The notes under the pieces: generated by a model | What the model saw: only the letters and a program-made list of their open reading frames with translations | What the model was told of the DNA's origin: nothing | The model's database searches: none | Shown: in pieces, positions 10,406 through 17,900 of the stretch | How the letters are laid out: each line of letters opens with the position of its first letter | Numbering within the stretch: the first letter of the stretch is position 1 | Program-made: the position numbers and the translations under genes | From: a virus | Virus record (IMG/VR): IMGVR_UViG_3300035670_000664 | Span: 1-37,248 of that record | Strand: one strand, 5' to 3' | DNA: 37,248 nucleotides

Positions 10406-10858
10406 ATGGCTACCAATTATGAATACGATGACGAAGATGACGACACCACAACTGATGTTGTCAGTCAACTCCGCAAAGTAAATCGTGCGCTAGAAAAGCG
10501 TGCAAAAGAACTAGAGCAGGAGTTGAGCGGTCTGAAAACTCAGACCCGTCAGCGTACTGTCAAGGATGTGCTACAGGCTAAGGGATTAAACCCAAAGATT
10601 GCTGCATTTATCCCACAAGATATTGATACTTCTGAGGAAGCAATCAATAACTGGGTTAATGAATACGGCGATGTGTTTGGAATCCAAACTCCATCTGAGG
10701 AAAAGTCTGTACAAAAGAGTCCAGAAGTTTTGGCACAAGCAAGAATCAACAACATGGTCGCCACTGGCACTGCGCCAGATATTGACGAAGATGCGTTTGC
10801 AAAGATTGCCTCAGCCAAATCTCGTGAGGACCTAGATGCACTCCTTGGATTGCAATAA
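10406..10858 (+). CDS. Capsid scaffold-like protein
   Basis: Encodes 150 aa with a good Shine-Dalgarno (AAGGGAGATAGG) upstream. The N-terminus is highly acidic (YEYDDEDDDTTTD), followed by a coiled-coil segment (LRKVNRALEKRAKELEQELSGLK) at residues about 22-47 and a small helical domain. Size, acidity, coiled coil and the position immediately before the major capsid gene are those of phage scaffolding proteins. The assignment rests on context and composition, not on a specific signature. A protease domain is absent. Confidence 0.65.
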   Translation: MATNYEYDDEDDDTTTDVVSQLRKVNRALEKRAKELEQELSGLKTQTRQRTVKDVLQAKGLNPKIAAFIPQDIDTSEEAINNWVNEYGDVFGIQTPSEEKSVQKSPEVLAQARINNMVATGTAPDIDEDAFAKIASAKSREDLDALLGLQ

Positions 10859-10898
10859 CTAACCCATACATCAACCAATCACCAGGAGGTGAACCCAC

Positions 10899-12077
10899 AT
10901 GGCAAATGCTTATACCGACACCTCGGCTATTGCTGGTCTAGTAAAGACCGCGTATGACCGTTATGTTGAATTTGCCCTCCGCGCTCAGCCGATGATTCGT
11001 GCTGTTGCGGATAAGAAGCCTGCTCAGCAGGCAATGCCAGGGTCATCCGTTGTATTCTCACTCTACAACGATTTGACACCTGCAACCGCTACACTTGCAG
11101 AAACTACCGATGTTGATGCAGTTGCACTATCAGATGTAGATACCGTTTCCGTCACACTTGGCGAGTACGGCAATGCATCACTTGTAACTCGTAAACTACA
11201 GTTGTTCTCACTATCCGATGTTGACCCTGCTGTTGCAGACATCATCGCTTACAACATGGCTGACTCACTAGACACAGTGGCACAAAATGTCCTTGTCCAG
11301 GGTACCAATGTTATCTACGGCGGAACTCGCACATCCACTGCTACCATCACAGCATCAGACACAATTGATTCTGCTGACCTACGCAAGGCTGTTGCTAAGT
11401 TGCGTTCAAACAAGGCTGTTCCACGCGCTGGAAGCCTATACTGGGTTGGTATTCACCCAGAAGTATCACACGACCTCCGTGCCGAAACAGGCTCTGTCGG
11501 ATGGCGTGAGTCCCACCTACACACAGATGCTTCACTTGGCAATCTATTTGCTGGCTCAATCGGAACTTACGAAGGTGCGTTCTACATTGAGAACCCACGC
11601 ATGTACTCTGCTAAGTCAGGTGCAGACCAGACAGCATTGGCAACCACAACAGTAACTGTTGCTGGTACCTCTGCAGGCTTCACCTTCGGTGTTGCTTCTT
11701 CATCTGTCATCGCATCTCGTGCTGAGGTTGGCGACAAGATTGCAGGAACTGGTATCGCTTCAGGTGCCAAGATTACTGCAATCACCACATCAGGTTCAAC
11801 AACCACATTTACTGTTGACACCGCTAACACCGCTGCTGTAACTGTATCTACAGTTGTAACAGTAACTCCTGTAACTCGCGTATTCTCAACAATCCTTGCT
11901 GGAAAGCAGGCATTGGCTGAGGCAGTTGCACAAGAGCCAAATGTTGTTATCGGACCAGTAACTGACAAGTTGATGCGTTTCCGCCCAATCGGTTGGTACG
12001 GTGTTCTCGGATGGAGCATCTACCGTCAAGAGGCGCTATACCGCATTGAAACTGGTTCCTCAATCGCTGCTCTGTAG
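10899..12077 (+). CDS. Major capsid protein (HK97-fold type)
   Basis: Encodes 392 aa, preceded by one of the strongest Shine-Dalgarno sites in the window (AGGAGGTGA, about 10885-10893), as expected for the most abundant virion protein. The N-terminal part (helix, then GSSVVFSLYNDLTPATATLAETTD) and the following strands resemble N4 gp56-type and other HK97-fold capsid proteins; TLGEYGNASLVTRKL is the expected E-loop/P-domain style sequence. Residues about 250-325 are a Thr/Ser/Ala/Val-rich segment unlike the rest and probably form an inserted or surface domain. The C-terminal part (IGWYGVLGWSIYRQEALYRIE) returns to the core. Downstream hairpin and small genes follow. Confidence is high from position and sequence character. 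Confidence 0.85.
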   Translation: MANAYTDTSAIAGLVKTAYDRYVEFALRAQPMIRAVADKKPAQQAMPGSSVVFSLYNDLTPATATLAETTDVDAVALSDVDTVSVTLGEYGNASLVTRKLQLFSLSDVDPAVADIIAYNMADSLDTVAQNVLVQGTNVIYGGTRTSTATITASDTIDSADLRKAVAKLRSNKAVPRAGSLYWVGIHPEVSHDLRAETGSVGWRESHLHTDASLGNLFAGSIGTYEGAFYIENPRMYSAKSGADQTALATTTVTVAGTSAGFTFGVASSSVIASRAEVGDKIAGTGIASGAKITAITTSGSTTTFTVDTANTAAVTVSTVVTVTPVTRVFSTILAGKQALAEAVAQEPNVVIGPVTDKLMRFRPIGWYGVLGWSIYRQEALYRIETGSSIAAL

Positions 12078-12083
12078 TTGATT

Positions 12084-12133
12084 GACTCTGAGGGATAGGC
12101 ATATTTGAAAAGTCTATCCCTTCGGGGTGAGTC
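12084..12133 (+). promoter_or_regulatory. Two-tier hairpin after the major capsid gene
   Basis: GGGATAG (12092-12098) pairs perfectly with CTATCCC (12114-12120), and an outer GACTC (12084-12088) pairs with GAGTC (12129-12133). It begins seven bases after the capsid stop codon and ends just before the Shine-Dalgarno (AGGAGG) of the next gene. No T-run follows, so a transcript-stabilising or partial attenuating role is more likely than full termination. The role is inferred. Confidence 0.5.
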
Positions 12134-12147
12134 CATTAGGAGGCTTA

Positions 12148-12408
12148 ATGTCAATGTATAACTTCACTACCCCTTCGGTAGATGAAACACCAGCAGGAGA
12201 TAACATCCTCTTTGCTCGCTACAAGATAGCCCGTGGTATCTCAGTGTTGCGTTTAAACGGTGTGTATTCCTCGTTCAGATACCCAAGTCAGGTTCAAGTA
12301 GACCAGGCTGAGGAGTTCTACTTAGGTGGAACAACAACTCTAATTACCCAACAGACAGCCGATGAGTTAACTGCTCAGGGCTACGGAGCGTACATAACAC
12401 CAGCATGA
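12148..12408 (+). CDS. Small virion-module protein, 86 aa
   Basis: The ATG at 12148 is chosen over an in-frame GTG at 12127 because TTAGGAGG lies 5-10 bases upstream of it. The protein has a beta-rich pattern (FARYKIARGISVLRLNGVYSSFRYPSQVQ) and an LGGTTTLITQQTADELTAQGY tail. This pattern, a short beta unit ending with a sentence-like T..EA..L...GYG repeat, is common in small head or decoration-type proteins encoded after capsid genes, but I cannot name a family. It contains one GTTTAAAC palindrome at 12251, in the codons for Leu-Asn. Confidence 0.7.
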   Translation: MSMYNFTTPSVDETPAGDNILFARYKIARGISVLRLNGVYSSFRYPSQVQVDQAEEFYLGGTTTLITQQTADELTAQGYGAYITPA

Positions 12409-12656
12409 ACCTACATCAAATACAGACCCATCCAGAGTTCGTAGAAGGATGCTTTGGTTGCAAGGTTGGAACTCTTGTAATGAATACAGGAGATGCCAAC
12501 TCTAACCTGCAGACATCTACCAAGAAGTGGGATAAAGAATTGCAGGCATACAGAGATGCCCGCGCACAGGGCATACAGCCCGCAGGCACAAGCATGAAGA
12601 AAGTACAAGAGGCAGTAAGAATTTCAAACGAAACAGGCAAAGCGTTCGGAGCATAG
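12405..12656 (+). CDS. Small protein with CxxC motif, 83 aa
   Basis: Overlaps the previous gene by four bases (ATGA), which implies translational coupling. The N-terminal part reads HPEFVEGCFGCKVGTL with a CxxC that could bind metal. The middle is Lys/Asp/Gln-rich helix (KKWDKELQAYRDARAQGIQP), and the tail is also helical. Proteins of this appearance occur in head-tail modules of actinophages, but the function is unknown. No membrane segment. Confidence 0.65.
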   Translation: MNLHQIQTHPEFVEGCFGCKVGTLVMNTGDANSNLQTSTKKWDKELQAYRDARAQGIQPAGTSMKKVQEAVRISNETGKAFGA

Positions 12657-12666
12657 AGAGGGAAAC

Positions 12667-12924
12667 ATGGCTGCTCGCAAACCACCAAAGAAGAAACAAC
12701 CAGTTAAGCGTGTGCGTACAGTCAAAGATGAGTCATATACAGAACTGGAAATGTACTGCATCTGGCTCAATGAGTACTACCACGCCCTACTCAAGTCAGG
12801 CTTTAAGTCTGATGTAGCCCTGACCTTTGTAATGGAAAAGAGTTCTTATCCAAGTTGGGTGAACTATCGCTCACCTTCTGAGGATGAGATTAAGCGGATG
12901 ATGGAGGAAGATGATGACGATTGA
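12667..12924 (+). CDS. Charged small protein, 85 aa
   Basis: Preceded by AGAGAGGGA. Starts with a very basic tail (MAARKPPKKKQPVKRVRT), continues with a helical middle (ELEMYCIWLNEYYHALLKSGFKSDVALTFVM) and ends with an acidic run (MMEEDDDD). The mixture of a basic head and acidic tail suggests nucleic-acid or protein contacts in the head or head-tail region. Family not recognised. The next start codon lies inside its last codons. Confidence 0.6.
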   Translation: MAARKPPKKKQPVKRVRTVKDESYTELEMYCIWLNEYYHALLKSGFKSDVALTFVMEKSSYPSWVNYRSPSEDEIKRMMEEDDDD

Positions 12925-13006
12925 ACCCATCGTTCCAGAACCGCTGTGGGGACTGCCCTCTCCCACCATTGAAGATGAGGACATTTACGAAGATGAGGAA
13001 GAATAA
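12914..13006 (+). CDS. Very short acidic protein, 30 aa
   Basis: Begins at the second of two adjacent ATGs (12911 and 12914), which gives better spacing to GGAGG at 12903-12907, and overlaps the previous gene by 11 bases. The peptide starts MTIEPIVPEPLWGLP and ends in an acidic tail (EDEDIYEDEEE). Good Shine-Dalgarno, tight packing between two other genes and lack of spare space make it likely to be translated. Function unknown; it mirrors the acidic tails of its neighbours. Confidence 0.5.
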   Translation: MTIEPIVPEPLWGLPSPTIEDEDIYEDEEE

Positions 13007-13008
13007 CA

Positions 13009-13185
13009 ATGTGCATTGAGTGCAACTGCTTCGGAACTGTAACACCTTATGGCGTTGGTGGCAGAACACCTACACAACTACCAAAGGCTCCAGATGTAGC
13101 GAAGTACAACAAGCCAATCGTTCGCATTGGCGAAACTCCCCACGGCATGAAACCAATGGAATATGACGATGAGGATGGTATGTAA
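13009..13185 (+). CDS. Small Cys-rich-start protein, 58 aa
   Basis: The ATG at 13009 has GAGGAAG about nine bases upstream and sits two bases after the previous stop. The N-terminus (MCIECNCFGTVTPYG) holds three cysteines that could bind metal. The rest is Pro/Lys-rich, and the C-terminus is acidic (YDDEDGM). The last bases form TAATG with the next start. No family recognised, but the compact overlaps support it as a real gene. Confidence 0.55.
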   Translation: MCIECNCFGTVTPYGVGGRTPTQLPKAPDVAKYNKPIVRIGETPHGMKPMEYDDEDGM

Positions 13186-13364
13186 TGCCAAAAGGCATGG
13201 GTAAAGCAACTGTTGAAGATGTAATGGGAAAGTATAAGCGCGGAACTTTGAAGTCAGGTTCAGGTTCCAAGGTCAAGTCCCGTAAGCAAGCCGTTGCTAT
13301 CGCAATGAGCGAAGCAGGCATGGCTAAGAAAAAGGCTGCTAAGCGTGGCGGAAAAAAGAAGTAA
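13185..13364 (+). CDS. Small very basic phage protein (SRKQAVAIAMSEA type), 59 aa
   Basis: Overlaps the previous stop as TAATG, with GAGGATGG upstream. The product is strongly basic, with the core KSRKQAVAIAMSEAG and a Lys-rich tail (KKKAAKRGGKKK). The SRKQA-I-A-SEA pattern is one I recognise as recurring in small phage and bacterial proteins of unknown role. DNA binding or packing in the virion is plausible from the charge only. It overlaps the next gene by 20 bases. Confidence 0.6.
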   Translation: MPKGMGKATVEDVMGKYKRGTLKSGSGSKVKSRKQAVAIAMSEAGMAKKKAAKRGGKKK

Positions 13365-13620
13365 GCGCGACCCTCGCCTAGCGAGGGCTGGCGTTTCTGG
13401 TTTCAATAAACCAAAGCGCACACCAAGCCACCCAACTAAATCACATGTGGTGGTGGCAAAAGAAGGCAGTCAAGTTAAGACCATCCGTTTTGGTCAGCAA
13501 GGCGTAACTGGCGATAGAAAACCAACAGCACGCCAAAAATCATTTAAAGCACGCCACGCAAAGAACATTGCTAAGGGCAAGATGAGTGCAGCGTATTGGG
13601 CAGACAAGGTGAAATGGTGA
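13345..13620 (+). CDS. Basic phage protein with KSFKARHAKN...YWADKVKW ending, 91 aa
   Basis: Starts at the GTG at 13345 inside the Lys-rich end of the previous gene. The product is basic throughout. It has VKTIRFGQQGV in the middle and KSFKARHAKNIAKGKMSAAYWADKVKW-type residues at the end (described in pieces to stay short). This ending is widely shared by small structural-region proteins in many tailed phages. Function is not established to my knowledge. Conserved sequence character makes this a confident gene even though the start is GTG. Confidence 0.7.
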   Translation: MAEKRSKRDPRLARAGVSGFNKPKRTPSHPTKSHVVVAKEGSQVKTIRFGQQGVTGDRKPTARQKSFKARHAKNIAKGKMSAAYWADKVKW

Positions 13621-13787
13621 AGGGTAAAGCATTTTGGGACAAGAAGAATCCAAAGCAGACATCTACAAAACTTACTTCTGCACAGAAGGCTGCAGCCAAG
13701 GCTCGTGCAAAGGCTGCGGGTCGGAAGTATCCGAACCTAGTAGATAACGCAGCAGTGGCTCGTAAGGCTAAGAAGAAAGGCAAGTAA
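13614..13787 (+). CDS. Small Lys/Ala-rich protein, 57 aa
   Basis: I chose the ATG at 13614, seven bases inside the previous gene, with AAGGTG just upstream; a GTG follows immediately. The sequence is VKGKAFWDKKNP at the start, then an Ala/Lys helix (SAQKAAAKARAKAAGRKYP) and a Lys-rich end. It is the third strongly basic protein in a row. Histone-like or virion DNA-contact roles are possible from charge alone. Family unknown. Confidence 0.6.
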   Translation: MVKGKAFWDKKNPKQTSTKLTSAQKAAAKARAKAAGRKYPNLVDNAAVARKAKKKGK

Positions 13788-14062
13788 TGGCAACAGGAGT
13801 AGCAGGAAGTACCCTAACGGGTGAACTTAACCGTCTAGCCAATGGCGGTACATATCCCGTTTATACAGTCTATGAGGCACCACAGGGTGCCGCTAACGCA
13901 TGGGCTGGAACCTCTGGCTTAGGACTTATTGCTGCCCTGAATTACAAGGCTAGTTCTACTCGCCAGCCAAATGATTACAAAGGTTTAAACGCCATCTGCA
14001 ATGAACTTGCAGGTACCTCTGGATTATCAGCCGTAGTTGCGCTAAGGAGCATTAACCTATGA
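13787..14062 (+). CDS. Head-tail region protein, 91 aa
   Basis: The start overlaps the previous stop (TAATG) and its own stop overlaps the next start (ATGA). The product is neutral and Gly/Ala/Asn-rich, with two related halves: AWAGTSGLGLIAALNYKA and ELAGTSGLSAVVALRSI, suggesting an internal duplication around AGTSGL. No catalytic motif. The coupling to the downstream adaptor-like gene suggests a joint role in head completion. A GTTTAAAC at 13983 lies in the codons for Leu-Asn. Confidence 0.6.
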   Translation: MATGVAGSTLTGELNRLANGGTYPVYTVYEAPQGAANAWAGTSGLGLIAALNYKASSTRQPNDYKGLNAICNELAGTSGLSAVVALRSINL

Positions 14063-14952
14063 GTACATTTGCACAACTAGCAGACCGCGTTGAAGCGGTG
14101 CTACATGGCTATACAGAAAACACAGAGCCTGCCTCTTGGTTAGTCAGCAGTGCTACTAGCACAGCCACAACTATGAGCGTTTATGATGCTTCAGTCATTG
14201 GTCGCGGTTATGTACAGATTGACGATGAAATCGTATTCGTCAACTCTACTGACAATGTGGCTAATACCTTAACCATTGCACCTTGGGGTAGAGCACAGCG
14301 TGGCACAACTGCTGCTGCACATGATGCAAATGCCAAGGTAACTATGGCTCCGTTGTTCCCACGCCAAGAGATTAAGAACGCCATTAACAACACCATTGAT
14401 GCTATGTATCCAATGGTATATGCAGTTGGTACATACGACTTTGATTACATCGCAGCACAGTACTCCTATGAGATTCCTGCTGCTGTCCAAAATGTCCTAT
14501 CTGTAACCTACTCAATCGTAGGTCCAACCAAAGAGTGGTTCCCTGCTCGTGGCTGGCAGTTAGATAGAACTGCTGATTCAGATGCCTTTGCTACCACAAA
14601 GAGCCTATCAATTTATTCAGGTGTAATTCCAGGACAAACTATCCATGTTGTTTATAGCAAGCGCCCAACGCTTCTAACAAGCGACAATCAGGAATATGAA
14701 ACAGTCACTGGCTTTCCATCTTACTCGGAAGATGTTGTTATCTATGGCGCAGCCTTCCGCATGATTTCATTTTTGGACCCATCACGCCTAGGTCCACAAT
14801 CTGCAGCAGCAGATATTTTAGATGGCGTGCGCCCAAATGGTTCAGGGCAGAACGCAGCCAGATTCTTGTACAACATTTATCAACAGCGTTTACTAGAAGT
14901 GGCGAATAACCAACGCCGTCAAAATCCAATCCGTTCGCACTATCAGAGATAA
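14059..14952 (+). CDS. Head-tail adaptor/connector-like protein, 297 aa
   Basis: AAGGAG precedes the ATG, which overlaps the previous stop by four bases. Residues about 25-95 form a beta module of the type x-ID-x-EIVFV, LTIAPWGRAQRGTTAAAHDANAKV, also seen in the next gene. Residues from about 98 (FPRQEIKNAINNTIDAMYP) and the C-terminal helices (AFRMISFLDPSRLG, ARFLYNIYQQRLLEVANNQRR) resemble podophage tail-tube A/adaptor proteins that join portal and tail. Position after the capsid and before the fibres supports this. Exact family is not certain. Confidence 0.6.
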   Translation: MSTFAQLADRVEAVLHGYTENTEPASWLVSSATSTATTMSVYDASVIGRGYVQIDDEIVFVNSTDNVANTLTIAPWGRAQRGTTAAAHDANAKVTMAPLFPRQEIKNAINNTIDAMYPMVYAVGTYDFDYIAAQYSYEIPAAVQNVLSVTYSIVGPTKEWFPARGWQLDRTADSDAFATTKSLSIYSGVIPGQTIHVVYSKRPTLLTSDNQEYETVTGFPSYSEDVVIYGAAFRMISFLDPSRLGPQSAAADILDGVRPNGSGQNAARFLYNIYQQRLLEVANNQRRQNPIRSHYQR

Positions 14953-14960
14953 GGTAGAAA

Positions 14961-17900
14961 ATGGCAGCAGGCGACCCAGGCTCACCAGCGCGGTACTACT
15001 CCTCAACCGCAGTAGAAACCTCGCTCCAAGCATCTATTCCCGCACAATCGCAGGGACAGTCATACACATCATTTATTGTCGCATCCATTAGCGGATTTCC
15101 GACATCATTTCCATATACGCTAATCGTTGACCCAGATACCTCTAAAGAAGAAGTCATTACAGTCACAAGTGGTACAAGCACAACTCTTATTGTAACTCGT
15201 GGCTCCGACAATACACAGGCTGTAGCCCACTCTGCTGGTGCAGTGGTTCGCCATGGTGTATCTGGTCGTGACTTCCGTGAGTCAGAGAACCACATTGCTG
15301 CTCGTGGTTACGATATTGATGAGGCAATACTTACCGCTGCTAATCAGACACATGTTCACGGTATTGCCACAGGTGATGGTGTTATTGTTGGTACAACTAA
15401 GGCTCAAACCCTTACTAATAAAGTTTACTCAAGTGGTACTGTAACTGGTGCATTTACTGCAACCAGCGCAACATTTACTGGTGGTACATTTACCTCAGCC
15501 ACAGTTACAAGTTCAACAGTTACTTCATCTACGATTGTATCAAGCACACTAACTGGCTCCTTTACAGCCTCCGCTGCTACTTTCGTAAGCCCAACCATAT
15601 CTGGCTCTCCAGTCATAACTGGTTTGTCAAGTGCTGGCATGGTTGATTCATCAGCAACTCCTAAAAATTATGTAGATGCAATCCTTGGTTCAGCAACTGC
15701 TGCTGCCACTTCTGCAGCCTCTGCTGCAGCAAGTGCAACTGCTGCTGCTACCTCTGCTACATCTGCTGCAGCAAGCGCAAGCGCTGCATCTGGAAGTGCA
15801 TCTGCTGCTTCAACAAGCGCTACCGCTGCTGCTACTTCAGCAACCTCTGCTGCTGCCTCAGCCACGGCTGCTGCTACCAGCGCTACAAGCGCTGCTGCAA
15901 GCGCCACTGCTGCAGCCACATCAGCGACAAGCGCTGCTGCATCTGCAACTACCGCTGCTGCTTCTGTAGCAACGATTGCAGGCTATGCAACAGATGCTGC
16001 TAACAGCGCAAGTGCTGCAGCAACTTCGGCAACTTCGGCTGCTGCCTCTGCTACTGCTGCTGCAACTAGCGCATCTTCGGCTAGCACCTCAGCATCATCT
16101 GCCCTGACTTCGGCTAACTCAGCCTCTACCTCGGCAACTTCTTCGGCAACAAGTGCCAGTGCTGCTGCTACTTCTGCTACCAGTGCAGCAACTTCAGCCT
16201 CATCGGCTTTGACTAGCGCTAACAGCGCCAGCACCTCTGCTACATCTGCTGCTAACTCAGCAACGGCTTCGGCTACATCAGCCAGCGCAGCAGCAACATC
16301 TGCTACTTCGGCTGCTACCAGTGCATCATCTGCTGAAACATCAGCAACTTCTGCTGCTGCTAGTGCTACCGCTGCTGCAGCATCTGCAGCCAGCGTTGAT
16401 GCTACTGCTACTCTTGCTGTTGAGTTCCGCAACTATGCTGCTGAAGGTAGCGTACTAAATAACCTACCTGCCAGAGTTCACCCTGGTGAAACATTATTAA
16501 AGCAAGCAGCATACTGGATTGACTCTGCACATAGTTCTGCAGCAGGTCAGACTGTAACTAACCTTGGCTATGCAGGTAGCGTACTACCTACAACTGTTGG
16601 TTCAACTACATCTGCTGACTCTAATGACCCTAAGTATCTTGCTTGGGATGGTATTAATTATGTTTATCTGCCAGGAGTATCTGGAAATAATTTATCTGTG
16701 CCAGATTCCGCAGCCTTAGATATTACAGGAGATATAGACTTAAGGGCATATGTAGCCTTAGATGACTGGACCCCCGCAGCAAGAACTTCTATTATTGCAA
16801 AAGCAGCCACTTCAAACATTTCATATAGATTTGAAGTTGAAACTGATGGAACCTTAGCATTTGGTTCTTCTGTTGATGGAACAACACTTCAAACAACAAG
16901 ATATTCTACTGTTGCAACAGGGTTTGCCGATGGAGCAGCAAAGTGGATTAGGACTACTGTTGATGTAGATAACGGAGCAGGAGGTAGAGACTTTAAGTTC
17001 TTTACATCCGATGATGGAATTACCTGGACTCAACTAGGAACTACAGTAACAATTTCTGGAACAACATCATTTTTCTCTGGAACTGCAGATGTTACATTTG
17101 GTCAAGACCCAGTAGCAACCCGTCTTCTTGCAGGCAAAGTATTCCGCGCCCAAATCTGCAACGGCATTGATGCTGCACCAGTACTAGATGTAGATACCTC
17201 TCAAATTACTAGCGGTGCTGCTACTTCCTTTACTGCCCTTACTGGTCAGACAGTTACTATTAACCGTAGCACCTCTGGTCGCAAGACTGTATGCGTAGTT
17301 AACCCATTATGGCTATTTGGTACTGATGATTCTATGGTGGTAGATGCTAGGTATATGTCTAGCGGAACATATCTATACTTGCCTGGTACATCTGGTAACT
17401 ATGCAAGCACTCCAGATGCTGCAGCGTTAGATATTACTGGAGACGTAGACCTTCGTTGTAAAGTTGCATTAGATGACTGGACACCAGGAGTAACAAATAC
17501 TTTAATTTCAAAATCATCTTCTGCTGTATCTAATCGTTCTTATTGGTTAAATGTTATGACCGATGGAACGCTTAGTTTATTTATTAGCCCTGATGGAACA
17601 TCAACAAACCAAGTAGGATATTATAGTACTGTTGCAACTGGTATTGCTGACGGTGCAACTAAGTGGGTTAGAGCAACTTTAGATGTTGACAATGGAGCAT
17701 CTGGTCATACCGTTACATTTTATACATCTGACGATGGAACCACTTGGACTCAGTTAGGTGATGCAGTTGTTACTGCTGGAACAGCATCTATCTTTAGCGG
17801 AGCCTCGGCTTTATATGTAGGCGGAATTGGTTCCGCGCAACCTGCTAATGGCAAGTTTTTCCGTGCTCAAGTATTAGACGGCATTGGTGGCACAGTAGTA

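Noticed and set aside
15668-16432. Long open frames on both other frames and the opposite strand across the fibre shaft
   Set aside because: They exist only because GCN, TCN and ACN codons give few stops in other frames; products are Ala/Val/Glu or Leu/Gln runs with no ribosome sites.
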